This document shows positions 54,779 to 64,000 of a stretch of DNA of 64,000 bases, piece by piece (within the stretch, counting starts at the first letter, position 1; each line of letters starts with the position of its first letter). The position numbers and the translations under genes are program-made. This stretch comes from Pseudoalteromonas luteoviolacea (GTDB lineage Bacteria > Pseudomonadota > Gammaproteobacteria > Enterobacterales > Alteromonadaceae). Below the pieces are notes generated by a model. That model searched no databases. It worked only from the letters and a program-made list of their open reading frames with translations, and was not told where the DNA came from. The stretch lies in assembly GCF_021654285.1 (NCBI RefSeq), contig NZ_JAKFZS010000026.1, positions 1 to 64,000 of the forward strand, read 5' to 3'.

Positions 54779-55861
54779 TTTTTTATTTATAAACAAGATC
54801 AAAACTCAGGTTTAAAAACCAAACAAAATAAAATAAATTACAAACCAACCACATATTAATACTAGAAAAACCAGCATGTAAATACAGAAAATAAAAAAAC
54901 ACACCAACAGGACAAATAAAAATAAAAAACCAAAACAGAAAACAGAACAAAACAATTAAAAAGAAACTCAAAAACCCATTATAAAACAAACCAAAAAAAA
55001 ACAAATAAAAACCCCAACAAACAACAGGTTAAATTAAAACAAAAAAAATCAAGCTACAGCTTCACCAAAAGGTAAAAAAGGCAGAATAAATAAGCATAAT
55101 AGATAACAGCCGCCCTATAGTATGTTCACAAGTCAAGCAACGAAAAAAGCAACAAAAATTCAATAGAAACTAAAAAAAATCTTTATTGATAAAAAGTTCA
55201 CAACAAAGAAACTTGTAAAAACGACAAGCAGACATGTATGAAAATTAAAAAACAAACAACTTTAATAAAAACGGAAATAAGCATTTTTTGTGAAAGAGTT
55301 ATTTTGACATGCAACATAAAAAGATTGAGTTACCATTAACAAACCTTAACACCCCTCTTTACAAGCAATTTCCTTTATTAATTTCAGGATTAAAACTAAC
55401 AATATTTAAAATATATTTATGTCAGACTTAATTAGAGCTAGTGTAAAATTCATCATTAAAGTCAAAGGTAAAACCTACTAGTTATAGTTAATAGAAGTCG
55501 TTGAGAAAGAGCTAATCCTCATATTATGAAAAATAAGACAGTCAGTATTCGCATATGAGAAATTTAGACTAATACATTAGCTAATATCAATTTCCATGGT
55601 GAAATGCAGTACTAACCTGTGTGGTATCGAAAAGGAGGGGATACAAACTCAATAAACAAATGTACAAATACGCAAAGGCTGATTGATGAGCTGAATAACG
55701 CGCAAAGTATGCACTTTCTAGTTTTAATCATGACATCAGTCAATCTATAGGACGAAAACTGCCCTCTAGCGAGTCAATAGCTGAGTTACCATGCTTTAAA
55801 GTTGTCTTATTAAGGGTATTAGCATGTTCAAAATATCAGTCACAGTGATTTTAAACCTTTG
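54779..55861. other. Skewed A/C-rich leader region and intergenic DNA
   Basis: About 1.1 kb with no supported gene upstream of the TonB receptor. The first 300 bases are strongly skewed: at 54961-55020 I count 40 A, 14 C, 5 T and 1 G. A 73-codon minus-strand frame here is a by-product of the T-rich complement. The rest is AT-rich and has no clear repeats. Confidence 0.45.
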
Positions 55862-55943
55862 TCATGTTCTCAGCCTATTAATAGATACTGTATTACCACA
55901 ACTGGACTGTAGACTTCCCTACAAAAAGGAAGTCTCTTAAGCA
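55862..55943 (-). pseudogene. Decayed duplicate of the LytTR gene 3' end
   Basis: This stretch aligns without gaps to 56036-56117 (174 bases further on), the 3' end of the LytTR regulator gene, sharing ACTGTAGACTTCC and ACTGTATNACCA. It has internal stops, so it is a non-coding remnant of a local partial duplication. Confidence 0.6.
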
Positions 55944-56010
55944 GTAAAGGACATGCACCGCTCTTTAACAAAAAAATAGCTTGGCGTACGACCTGTCTGT
56001 TCAAAGTGCA

Positions 56011-57603
56011 TCAATCAAGCTGTTTTCTAACCTTTGGCATGATCCGCCGACTCACAGGCACTGTATCACCAGTGCTTAACTGTAGACTTCCGCCACCTGA
56101 GGGAAGCTTTTTAAGCGATTGAATAAAATGCTTATTTACAATATAGGAACGATGTATCCGTAGGAATGTACCAGGGAGTTTTTCTTCCATAACTGCAAGC
56201 GTTTCATTGTGTAAAACATTTCGTTCATCTAACAAGCAGAGCTCCACATAGTCTCTCGCGCCTTTCACAAAGCAAATACTCTCACATGATATCCACTCGC
56301 TTTTGTCTGCAAGATTGAGTTTTATCTTAGATGGTACCTGCTGCTCACTATACTCATCTAATGCTTGCTGTAGCTGATCAGCTCTTTGCTGCGCAAGCTG
56401 CTTTTGAGATTGCGCGTGTTTGTATGCAATTGCATGTTGAACAAAAAAGAACAACAAAAGCGCAGCAACAAAATAATAAAAATAGAGATCGAGAAATTGA
56501 TTAGGGTTCAGTGCAATTATGGTAAAGAATATTAAAAGTGCGCTGGCATGTTTTCTCGCATTGTCCTGCCTATTAAATACTTGAAAAGCTGTGATTAAAA
56601 AGCTGATACCAGCAGGCACTTGAATGGCGATCACAGTTTTGTCTTCTATCGTACTGCCCAGATAAATAGATATAAACGTCAATAACATGGATAAGAAAAA
56701 GCAGATCTTACGATGATTCTTTACAAACCCATCTATGATATATAACAGCAAACTCAGACCGCTCAACGTCCCCAGTAATAAAATAACCATCAATCGAATT
56801 TCATGATAAGGATATTCGTATGCGACTAAACCCCTTGACACTTCAGTCAGTAATTGAAGCACCACCAGCAAAGAGAGTAAAGGAAGCCAAAAATCGCCTC
56901 GCCTTGGATTCAAGTCTTGTAGCACCAATAAGCTTGAGAAAAACAAACCAATTATCAATACGCCTAACGGCACCAGTGTGGGTAAATAATGATGCAATAC
57001 GATATCTTGAGGTGAGTCATAGTATGTCACTATCGCAAGCCCAATGGAGCGACTGATATCGAAAGCTTTATGATGAGATGACAGTTTAATAATGATTTCA
57101 TTCTGAGACTTCTGCAGCAACCCTTTAGGTATATAAGTAACAAAGTCCATCACACCAGGCTGCTCTTCGTCAGGTTGAGAAGAGGGATAACCATTTCGGC
57201 CTATTAATTTGCCATTAAAGTAAAACTCTGTCGCCGCTTGGGCAGAAAAAAACAACCCAATTGGTTTATCGATAAGTTCAGGTGCGTCTATGTCAAACGT
57301 GGAGCCTATCCATGTTACCTTATTACCCGGCTTTACCTCACCCAGCGACATCTTTTTGCAGTTTTGGAGAATAAACGTCTTTGAAGACAGCTTTTCATTT
57401 TCATCATAACAAACCTTAACTTCTTGAATAAATTGCTTATTAAATTCATTTGCCACGAGTTGTGTAGAAAATATCATGCTAAAAATGGCTAACAAGCATC
57501 CACATACCTGCTTGATATTTATCACAATAGGATTCAAAAAGAGTCGAACGCAGACACTGATAAGTTTTGCTGCCTTTTGCAGAAGAAACGCCACCGCTTG
57601 CAT
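56011..57603 (-). CDS. Seven-helix membrane regulator with LytTR DNA-binding domain
   Basis: Encodes about 530 residues: an N-terminal export/anchor region, a periplasmic galactose-binding-like (7TMR-DISM extracellular) domain of about 150 residues, seven transmembrane helices, a coiled coil (SQKQLAQQRADQLQQALDEY) and a C-terminal LytTR domain (GARDYVELCLLDE, FLRIHRSYIVNKHFI). The layout is a one-component membrane sensor that binds DNA. The frame runs to a TTG at 57648; ATG at 57603 is the first ATG and an inner GTG would start a neat signal peptide, so the start is unsure. Divergent from the serine hydrolase gene at 57679. Confidence 0.85.
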   Translation of the reverse strand: MQAVAFLLQKAAKLISVCVRLFLNPIVINIKQVCGCLLAIFSMIFSTQLVANEFNKQFIQEVKVCYDENEKLSSKTFILQNCKKMSLGEVKPGNKVTWIGSTFDIDAPELIDKPIGLFFSAQAATEFYFNGKLIGRNGYPSSQPDEEQPGVMDFVTYIPKGLLQKSQNEIIIKLSSHHKAFDISRSIGLAIVTYYDSPQDIVLHHYLPTLVPLGVLIIGLFFSSLLVLQDLNPRRGDFWLPLLSLLVVLQLLTEVSRGLVAYEYPYHEIRLMVILLLGTLSGLSLLLYIIDGFVKNHRKICFFLSMLLTFISIYLGSTIEDKTVIAIQVPAGISFLITAFQVFNRQDNARKHASALLIFFTIIALNPNQFLDLYFYYFVAALLLFFFVQHAIAYKHAQSQKQLAQQRADQLQQALDEYSEQQVPSKIKLNLADKSEWISCESICFVKGARDYVELCLLDERNVLHNETLAVMEEKLPGTFLRIHRSYIVNKHFIQSLKKLPSGGGSLQLSTGDTVPVSRRIMPKVRKQLD

Positions 57604-57678
57604 ATAAGTGCTGGAAAAGTAAGAAGTAATTGGTAATGTCCTTATCAATTAGTAAATTGCTTTAAAGGGTCTATTTAA

Positions 57679-59229
57679 ATGAACTATATCAAAAAGTCTG
57701 TATATACAGGTATCGTCTTATCACAGTTAATTTTTTCTCCACTATGTCTAAGTGCACAGTTAACGCCAAAACAAATAGATGCACTTGTTGAAAAAGCATC
57801 AAACGAGCTTAATGTGCCAGGAATTGCATTGGCAGTTGTAAAAAGTGGAGAAGTGGTCCATGCGAAAGGCTATGGCGTTCAATCTATTGAAAACAACACA
57901 CCAGTAAATACGGATACCCTATTTCAGGTCGCGTCAATTTCAAAATCATTTGTAACTGCGGCATTGGCACTACTCGTAGATGAAAATAAACTCAGCTGGG
58001 ACGATAAGGTCATTGATTACCTTCCGCACTTTCAAATGTATGATCCTTGGGTAACAAGAGAGTTTACTATTCGCGACTTATTAACTCATCGCTCTGGTTT
58101 GCCACTGGGTGCTGGAGACTTATTACAATGGCCTGATGCAAAGGCACACGCAACGCCTGATGAAATCATCTCAGCATTAAAGTATTTAAAACCAACCAGT
58201 TCATTTCGTTCTGAATATTCCTATGTCAATTTAATGTATATTGTCGCCGAAGAAGTGATACGCGCAATCACCAAGATGCCTTGGGACGAATATGTCGAAA
58301 AAGCATTATTGGCACCGCTGAAAATGACTGACTGTGTAGCAAGCCCGACTCGAATTAAAACACCAAGTAAACGTGCGATACCGCACATGGAAGTGGATGG
58401 TGAGCTCAAAACCACTTTTTTCAAAGATGATACCCAAATTAATTGTGACATAGCGGGTATGGCAAAGTGGGCACAGCTATTTCTTTCCAAAGGAAAACTG
58501 CCTGATGGGCAAAACTTGCTGTCTGAAAAACAACACGCAGAACTGTGGAAGCCAGTGACTTTAAAGAAAGTCTCTTATATTGATCAAAAATACGCGCAGA
58601 CACATTTTCAAGCATATGGATTAGGCTGGAATTTGATGGACTTTCATGGCCACTTGCATGTCTCTCATGGCGGTGCGGTACAAGGCATGACCTCACATAT
58701 CGCTTTTTTACCTGAAAAAGATGTTGCTGTGATTGCGCTTACAAATCAATGGTCACGAGCAGCTCAAGGCCTAACCGCAACTATCCTAGAACACTATATT
58801 GAAGCGGAACCCACAAATTACATTGATGTGTACATAGAAGGCAACAAACGATATGAAGCCTACAAAAAACAGCAAAAGAAAACAGAGAAGCCTTTACAAC
58901 TGAGCACAACCAAACCGCCTGTTGCACTTGTTCAATATGCTGGTACTTACAAGGATGATTGGTATGGCACAGTGGATGTCACAGTAACAGGATCCGAGCT
59001 AAATATTAAGTTTTCTCGTGGTAATGCCTTAACTGGTAAGCTCGACCACCTAGAAGGCAACCGATTTGTAGCAAAATGGCATGACCGAACACTAAATGCG
59101 GATGCTTTTGTAAACTTTGACGTCGACTTCGATGGTAAGGTCAGCGGATTCAAAATGAAAGCAGTAAGTAGTAGCACTGATTTTTCTTATAACTTTCATG
59201 ATTTAAACCTAAGAAAAGTGAGCAAGTAG
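57679..59229 (+). CDS. Secreted beta-lactamase-fold serine hydrolase with DUF3471
   Basis: Encodes 516 residues: a signal peptide (ending LCLSA), a class C/PBP4*-like domain with nucleophile Ser86 in ASISK (Lys89), Tyr in YSYVN and the HGG motif in HVSHGGAVQG, and a C-terminal DUF3471 domain from about residue 410. All three catalytic motifs are intact, unlike the homologue at 14394. The family hydrolyses D-amino acid peptides, esters or beta-lactams. The divergent LytTR regulator is the likely controller. Confidence 0.9.
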   Translation: MNYIKKSVYTGIVLSQLIFSPLCLSAQLTPKQIDALVEKASNELNVPGIALAVVKSGEVVHAKGYGVQSIENNTPVNTDTLFQVASISKSFVTAALALLVDENKLSWDDKVIDYLPHFQMYDPWVTREFTIRDLLTHRSGLPLGAGDLLQWPDAKAHATPDEIISALKYLKPTSSFRSEYSYVNLMYIVAEEVIRAITKMPWDEYVEKALLAPLKMTDCVASPTRIKTPSKRAIPHMEVDGELKTTFFKDDTQINCDIAGMAKWAQLFLSKGKLPDGQNLLSEKQHAELWKPVTLKKVSYIDQKYAQTHFQAYGLGWNLMDFHGHLHVSHGGAVQGMTSHIAFLPEKDVAVIALTNQWSRAAQGLTATILEHYIEAEPTNYIDVYIEGNKRYEAYKKQQKKTEKPLQLSTTKPPVALVQYAGTYKDDWYGTVDVTVTGSELNIKFSRGNALTGKLDHLEGNRFVAKWHDRTLNADAFVNFDVDFDGKVSGFKMKAVSSSTDFSYNFHDLNLRKVSK

Positions 59230-59263
59230 CAGCAAAGATAAGCGTTATCTTTTAGATTCAAAT

Positions 59264-59303
59264 GAGCCCACTTTTCATTCAGCAACAGTGATATAGTGGG
59301 CTC
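59264..59303. terminator. Hairpin between convergent serine hydrolase genes
   Basis: A perfect 9-bp stem (GAGCCCACT/AGTGGGCTC) with a 22-base loop between the genes ending at 59229 and 59364. It could serve both strands. Confidence 0.5.
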
Positions 59304-59363
59304 AACACAAACTGATTTTATACCCAGAACTTGCGAATGACTGAGTCTATTCAGCTAATTGTC

Positions 59364-61370
59364 TTAACTGATGTACTTAAACCCTATCGCATTCCATACC
59401 CAAAAAACATATAAAAAGCTTAAACAGCTCAGCGTGAAAATCGAATAGAGAAGCTTGTGTATCCACCCTAATTCAGCCATACGCCAAATAAATACCAATC
59501 CAACCATCTTAACTAACGTAGTAATACTAACCATTAATACAAAGCCAAGTAGAAGTTTCACTTCAAGTGTCGGGAAATTTAATAAGAAATTATATTCGTC
59601 CAACACCAAACCGGAGTTCATGAAAATAAAGCCAGTCACAGTAACTAATATCAAACCCGCAGAGATGCAAACCGTATTTTCGAATGCATTGAGGTGCTTA
59701 ACCCGGCTCTTTCGATTACCAATGAGTATTAACGTGGACAGTGCAAGTAATGAGGCAAGCACTAAAACAAAATAAAAGAAAAACGGGCTTTGCGACAAGC
59801 TCATCTTTTCATAGTCACCAGACCACATACTTGCGGAGAAGCGTGCTATTTTTCCTGAACTATCTGGGTAAAAATAAAAAATTGATCCGTGATAAGACTC
59901 TGCTTGAAATACATTTTCTTGAAGTCGTTTTAGCTTAAATGACACGTTACTTCCCAACCGACGCATTTTCAAATCACCCTGTGCATCGAGAGAAATTGTC
60001 ACTGAACTATCCAAGGCTGCCATTTTTTCTAACTGAGTGTAAGAGCGGCGGGTACTCAACCAAGATCCGGTATACTCTTCTAACTTACGCGTTGCAACAG
60101 GCACTGACAGAAACTGGCTATATGCACCAGCCGCAGTTGGCTTGACTAACTTTAACGGTTTCCTTTGATAGTATTTATTTAGAATAACCTTAGGTAAAGA
60201 GTCTGCCAAATGCGCGGCTCCGCCAACCATATTACTCGCGATAAAAATACCCAGCTGTAACTCGGGATAAATTACCATATTAGATGAGAAAGTGAGTGTA
60301 GCCCCCGAATGATGGTAGTAATGATGCCCTCTAAAGTGACCTTCAAACATACCATGAACGACATCTGCAGCGAGCGTTCTATCGTCATAAAGCCTGTGCT
60401 TCATGCTTTCGTTGGTTAATGGCGTGACTAGTTGATTGTTTTCACGCATCAGGGCGCGCATATACAGTGACATATCATGTGCTGTTGAAGAGGCCGCCCC
60501 AGCACCGCCAATGTGCCCTAGAAATTCAAACGGCTTTGCCAAATTGCGCCCAACAGTGTCTTTGAAATACCCCGTTGCCAACTGTTGCCGCAGAGTGTCA
60601 TTCATATTGGCAGCACCATAGCTGCTACCAAGCGGTTCACCTAGCGTGGTATTTTGCATAGTTAGAGAAGCAAACATGTTCTGCTTCATATAGGATGCCA
60701 AATCCATACCCGATTTTTGCTCTACCAAATACCCAAGCAAACCAAACCCATAATTTGAATAAGACATGTTATGACCAACAGGCCAAATTCTTTTTGGCAT
60801 GTATTTAGTCAGATATTCAGGTGTACTTAGCATCTGTTCAGGTTGGTCGCTGATTAAATTACCTGCGTCCGCTTCTTCGAAGCCTGCTCGGTGGCTGAGC
60901 AAAGCAGCAATGGTTATTGGCGCTTCAAATGTATTAGGGATTTTGAATTCCGTGAGATAGTCATTAATATCAGCATCAAGGGCAAGTTTGCCCTGCTCTA
61001 CCAATTGCATAACCGCGATCGCCGTCATGGTTTTAGTGATTGAACCTATACGGAACAGGGTGGTATGGGGGTCGACTTTCTTTCGGCTGCTCACATCCGC
61101 ATAGCCATAGCCTTTGAGCAGCGCTACGTCGCCATCTTTAACAATGGCAATGGTGACACCAGGTATTGAATGCTGTGTCATGCCACGCTCAATCAAAGAG
61201 TCGACATATTGCTCTAACCCGATAAGCGTTTGCATCTCATCTAGGTTTTCACTGCCGTCAATAGAAGCATTGGCATTGGCATTTGCATTGTGGGCAGTAA
61301 AAAGGCCAATGATAAAAAGTAGAAACAAAAATGTGGCAGTAGATACAGAAATGGCTATGTGTGTCTTCAT
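59364..61370 (-). CDS. Secreted serine hydrolase with C-terminal membrane helices
   Basis: Encodes about 668 residues: a signal peptide or anchor (FLFLLFIIGLFTAHNANA), a beta-lactamase-fold domain with Ser110 and Lys113 in IGSITKT, YSN in MSYSNYGFG and HSG in YYHHSGATL, a linker, and four transmembrane helices near the C-terminus (FFFYFVLVLASLLALSTLIL and after). ATG at 61370 follows AAGG; the longer frame begins at 61403. The membrane tail is like other 'serine hydrolase' proteins anchored in the inner membrane. Substrate unknown. Confidence 0.87.
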   Translation of the reverse strand: MKTHIAISVSTATFLFLLFIIGLFTAHNANANANASIDGSENLDEMQTLIGLEQYVDSLIERGMTQHSIPGVTIAIVKDGDVALLKGYGYADVSSRKKVDPHTTLFRIGSITKTMTAIAVMQLVEQGKLALDADINDYLTEFKIPNTFEAPITIAALLSHRAGFEEADAGNLISDQPEQMLSTPEYLTKYMPKRIWPVGHNMSYSNYGFGLLGYLVEQKSGMDLASYMKQNMFASLTMQNTTLGEPLGSSYGAANMNDTLRQQLATGYFKDTVGRNLAKPFEFLGHIGGAGAASSTAHDMSLYMRALMRENNQLVTPLTNESMKHRLYDDRTLAADVVHGMFEGHFRGHHYYHHSGATLTFSSNMVIYPELQLGIFIASNMVGGAAHLADSLPKVILNKYYQRKPLKLVKPTAAGAYSQFLSVPVATRKLEEYTGSWLSTRRSYTQLEKMAALDSSVTISLDAQGDLKMRRLGSNVSFKLKRLQENVFQAESYHGSIFYFYPDSSGKIARFSASMWSGDYEKMSLSQSPFFFYFVLVLASLLALSTLILIGNRKSRVKHLNAFENTVCISAGLILVTVTGFIFMNSGLVLDEYNFLLNFPTLEVKLLLGFVLMVSITTLVKMVGLVFIWRMAELGWIHKLLYSIFTLSCLSFLYVFWVWNAIGFKYIS

Positions 61371-61557
61371 GTAGCAACCTTGCTTGTTTATCATTTTACT
61401 CAAAAATAGTGACCACTATATCTAAATGATAAAAGCAGTTCATAACACTCATAGCGACAGTGTATATTTATATCACCAACATAAGAACACCTATTCTAAT
61501 AAAACACCTAACGGAGCATTATGTACTTAGGTTTTAGGCTACACCTTATCCACCCTT

Positions 61558-62307
61558 CTAACTATAAACGTAGTCATGCCATTCTTTATGCAAAAAATCA
61601 CACTTGACGTTTTTTAACGCCTTTTCGACAGTAATTGGCTCATCGCTGTCAGCGATTGCCCGAAGATAGCTTTGCCTATCTTGTATGGCCTGTAAAATAT
61701 CCGCCGAACCTTTAAATGCATTACCATGAGAAGGCAACAAAGTATAAGACGCATAGTTCTTGAGTAGCTCTAAAGAGTTTGCATGTTTTTGTGCATTACC
61801 AACCTGCACTGAAGGCAATAAAGGCAATCCACCATTGGAAGTCATGACATCATCAGCGACGTGAATATATGCATCGTTGATAATTGTATACATGCCACAA
61901 ATTACATGACCTTGTATTAACTTAAACGTCAAACGAAATGCTCCAAAAGATAACGCGTTTCCATCCGTTATAAGGTTTACCCCCTCAAAGTAGTGGTGTC
62001 TTTCTTTAGGTATATATTTCTCTAAGGTCGACTTATATAAATAACTACCGTAAAGCTCAGGTGAATTAAGTACCGGCAGACCAGAAATATGATCTGGATG
62101 AAAGTGAGAAAAAACGACTTTTTTCACTTGGATACCTGTGTTAGCTAAATCATCTATCACTGCCTGAGCCTGTTCTTCAAAGGCCGTGTCAATCAACAGT
62201 GCTTCGTCATCTTGTATGAGCGCATAAATGTTAAATCCAAAATGTTGATTTTCAAATGGAGGAAACTGATATTGATAGAGTCCCTCATCTAACTTAATTT
62301 TTTTCAC
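61558..62307 (-). CDS. MBL-fold metallo-hydrolase
   Basis: Encodes 249 residues without a signal peptide. The metal motif is His68-x-His70-x-Asp72-His73 (FSHFHPDH), followed by His134 (QGHVICGM), Asp153 (HVADDVM) and LPSHGNAF near the end, so the site for two metals is complete. The layout resembles small lactonase/glyoxalase II-like enzymes. Substrate cannot be read. Confidence 0.88.
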   Translation of the reverse strand: MKKIKLDEGLYQYQFPPFENQHFGFNIYALIQDDEALLIDTAFEEQAQAVIDDLANTGIQVKKVVFSHFHPDHISGLPVLNSPELYGSYLYKSTLEKYIPKERHHYFEGVNLITDGNALSFGAFRLTFKLIQGHVICGMYTIINDAYIHVADDVMTSNGGLPLLPSVQVGNAQKHANSLELLKNYASYTLLPSHGNAFKGSADILQAIQDRQSYLRAIADSDEPITVEKALKNVKCDFLHKEWHDYVYS

Positions 62308-62455
62308 AATATTGCTTCTATGTCCTTATATTTATGTTGAAACTAATAAGATATACATCGCTTGTTCACTGTCGTTTTGCGCTATGTATGTCGATATGAC
62401 TTCACCTTATTGAAAAAGTCATTAACCCAGAAAGCTAGCCATACCCTCTAAACCT

Positions 62456-63031
62456 TCAAAAAGGCGATTGAAGTGCCTTTTTCATCCACCAATCTCTCGA
62501 GAGCTTATATAGACAGTGTTTCTTTAGAGAGTTTGGGTAAGGTACATCTGGATGCTCAAACACAACATTGGTATTTATCATGTGTATTCTTTCCATTACT
62601 GCACGAGATGCAAAATTATCAACCACCGCAAATGATACGATTCCGTTTAATCCAATATCTTCAAAGCCGACTTTTAGCGCAGCCCCGGCCGCCTCTGTCG
62701 CATAGCCAAAACCCCAATGTGGGCGTGCGAGTCTCCACAAAACTTCAACACAAGGTGAGCACGGCAAAGTGGCAGTCGGCTTATGCAAACCCACAATACC
62801 CACAAACTCACTGGTCTTACGCTGTTCTACTGCCCACACTCCCCATCCTTGTTGAACAAGCAAGGATTGACATGTTTTAGCAATAGAGTCGCTCTGAACT
62901 CGATTCAATGTACTAGGGAAAAACTTCATCACTTCAGGATCAGAAGACATTTTAGCAAACTCAGGGAAGTCACTTTCTTTCCATTGTCGCAGCTGAAGGC
63001 GTTTAGTTATGGGCTCAATTATCTCTGTCAT
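62456..63031 (-). CDS. RimJ/RimL-type GNAT acetyltransferase
   Basis: Encodes 191 residues: TKRLQLRQWKESDFPEFAKM at the N-terminus, the acetyl-CoA loop ARPHWGFGYATEAAGA and VDNFASRAVMERIHM at the end, all typical of RimL-like enzymes. Substrate unknown. It is a lone gene, separated by 150 bases from the MBL gene. Confidence 0.83.
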   Translation of the reverse strand: MTEIIEPITKRLQLRQWKESDFPEFAKMSSDPEVMKFFPSTLNRVQSDSIAKTCQSLLVQQGWGVWAVEQRKTSEFVGIVGLHKPTATLPCSPCVEVLWRLARPHWGFGYATEAAGAALKVGFEDIGLNGIVSFAVVDNFASRAVMERIHMINTNVVFEHPDVPYPNSLKKHCLYKLSRDWWMKKALQSPF

Positions 63032-63498
63032 ACTTCCCTTGCTTAGCGCTCTGTCTATCTAATTCAATTTCGTGTCTGCTAGTAAATAGGAGCCAAAATA
63101 ACATGCTATTCACTGCCTATATATGACCATAAAAACGATTTACTCTGCTAATCAACCCATTTTTATATATAAAATATACTTAGCCTGTAATAACACGACT
63201 TCCACGTAGTTCCTACCTGATAGTTATACCAGATACTGAGTGTAAAATTCTGCCAAGTTATAAAATAAAACTAATAAGATAGATATTCATGCTAACACTG
63301 GAATATCAATATAGGAGAATAGCTTACATCACCTCACAAAACCTTCTACACATGAGCCTAATGTAACTCAGTTACATATAACTAATTTTAACTTAGGCAA
63401 ATATCTTCTCCCTTTATATGTTACCTTTGAGCATTAAGTACTGAGCTTGATATAGCCTCAACATACTCAGAAATAACCAACTCACTTAGAGGAACAAC
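63032..63498. other. Intergenic region with divergent promoters
   Basis: About 460 AT-rich bases between a leftward acetyltransferase gene and a rightward membrane protein gene. I found no convincing hairpin, repeat or small gene. Confidence 0.35.
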
Positions 63499-64000
63499 AT
63501 GAGTAAAGCGCTAAACTTCATAAAAAAATCTAATCACGTCTTATTCTTTTTGGCAGTGACACTTTTTATTGTCGTCATTTCTGTCGAGTTTATTTCGGAA
63601 TTCTTCGACCATAAATATGAGCCACCAAAAATTGCACTGGTCGATAACAGTGATACTCAAGAGCAAATTAAACAAACACAGTACACAAAAGAATACTTCG
63701 CAAAGTTAAAAGATGTATACATCTTTACGTTGAGCGCTAAAGAAATTGATATTACTCAACATCATGACGGTGAGATTTATTCTATGTTTACAGGCTCAAA
63801 AGTGTCGCACGACTTATATAACGGACACTTCTTATCCAGAAACGCCGTTAACTTGATGTTTGTTAGAGAAAATAGCAAACCACATATGTTATTACGAAAA
63901 GACGGACTACTACTTGAGTTTTCAAAGGCAAGGGTCTCATCAAGTGAAGAGGAGCACTTATTAAATAAAAACGTTTACCTGATCATTAATGAAGACACTA
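63499..64000 (+). CDS. Membrane-anchored protein, truncated by the window edge
   Basis: At least 167 residues are encoded before the window ends. It begins MSKALNFIKKSNHVLFFL with one transmembrane helix (about residues 14-33, VLFFLAVTLFIVVISVEF), then a soluble part with YLIINEDT at the edge. The ribosome-binding site GAGGAA lies 6 bases before ATG. No family recognised from this fragment. Confidence 0.65.
   Translation, partial: MSKALNFIKKSNHVLFFLAVTLFIVVISVEFISEFFDHKYEPPKIALVDNSDTQEQIKQTQYTKEYFAKLKDVYIFTLSAKEIDITQHHDGEIYSMFTGSKVSHDLYNGHFLSRNAVNLMFVRENSKPHMLLRKDGLLLEFSKARVSSSEEEHLLNKNVYLIINEDT

Noticed and set aside
54783..55004. 73-codon Phe/Leu-rich minus-strand frame
   Set aside because: It is the complement of an A/C-rich skewed region; the amino acids follow from base composition alone.
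1..64000. tRNA, rRNA or prophage genes
   Set aside because: I saw no cloverleaf sequences, rRNA motifs or phage structural genes on either strand.

Overview
The window looks like a chromosomal accessory stretch of a marine gammaproteobacterium, most likely Pseudoalteromonas or a close Alteromonadales relative. This is inferred from gene content (TonB receptor, many secreted hydrolases, PD40 propeller proteins, S9 and M17 peptidases, a bacterial voltage-gated sodium channel) and the moderately AT-rich composition. I saw no rRNA, tRNA or CRISPR array. Most genes are single units or pairs, many closed by clear hairpins.

Layout. 0-21 kb: a small double-glycine-leader peptide gene, a secreted M17 aminopeptidase, an FG-GAP propeller, acetyltransferases, an EF-hand protein, a beta-helix protein, a PLP decarboxylase, a 2OG-Fe(II) oxygenase, a secreted EEP-fold lipoprotein, a MerB-like protein lacking a key Asp, a serine-hydrolase homologue lacking its nucleophile, a ClbS/DfsB-like protein, and a secreted MBL hydrolase divergent from a membrane-bound winged-helix/PD40 regulator.

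21-30.6 kb: an accessory array unlike its surroundings. Small hypothetical genes, nearly all on the minus strand, are separated by eight degenerate copies of an element that reads ATGGGACAGGCACA on the gene strand and often follows a stop codon. The array also holds attC-like sites (the best at 27496-27593), a Y1/RAYT-type transposase with related inverted repeats, a 5' transposase fragment, three decayed 3' ends of the neighbouring PD40 regulator, and a 153-bp direct repeat flanking about 1 kb. It reads as a cassette island built by repeat-driven insertion.

30.7-44.6 kb: an S9 peptidase, a MerR/TipAS regulator, a TAP-like peptidase, small membrane proteins, two alpha/beta hydrolases each broken by an apparent one-base loss, two related PD40 proteins and RNase HI. 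45-50 kb: two more double-glycine-leader Cys-rich peptides and a short secreted peptide, around an M20 amidohydrolase and a NaChBac-type channel. 50-64 kb: a TPR lipoprotein, a large TonB receptor, a LytTR membrane regulator divergent from a secreted serine hydrolase, a second serine hydrolase with C-terminal membrane helices, an MBL hydrolase, an acetyltransferase and a membrane protein cut by the window edge.

The strongest candidates for something undescribed are (1) the dispersed orphan family of double-glycine-leader Cys-rich peptides, which share a ribosome-binding site and leader but have no modification or export genes in this window, and (2) the GGACAGGCAC-bounded cassette array.
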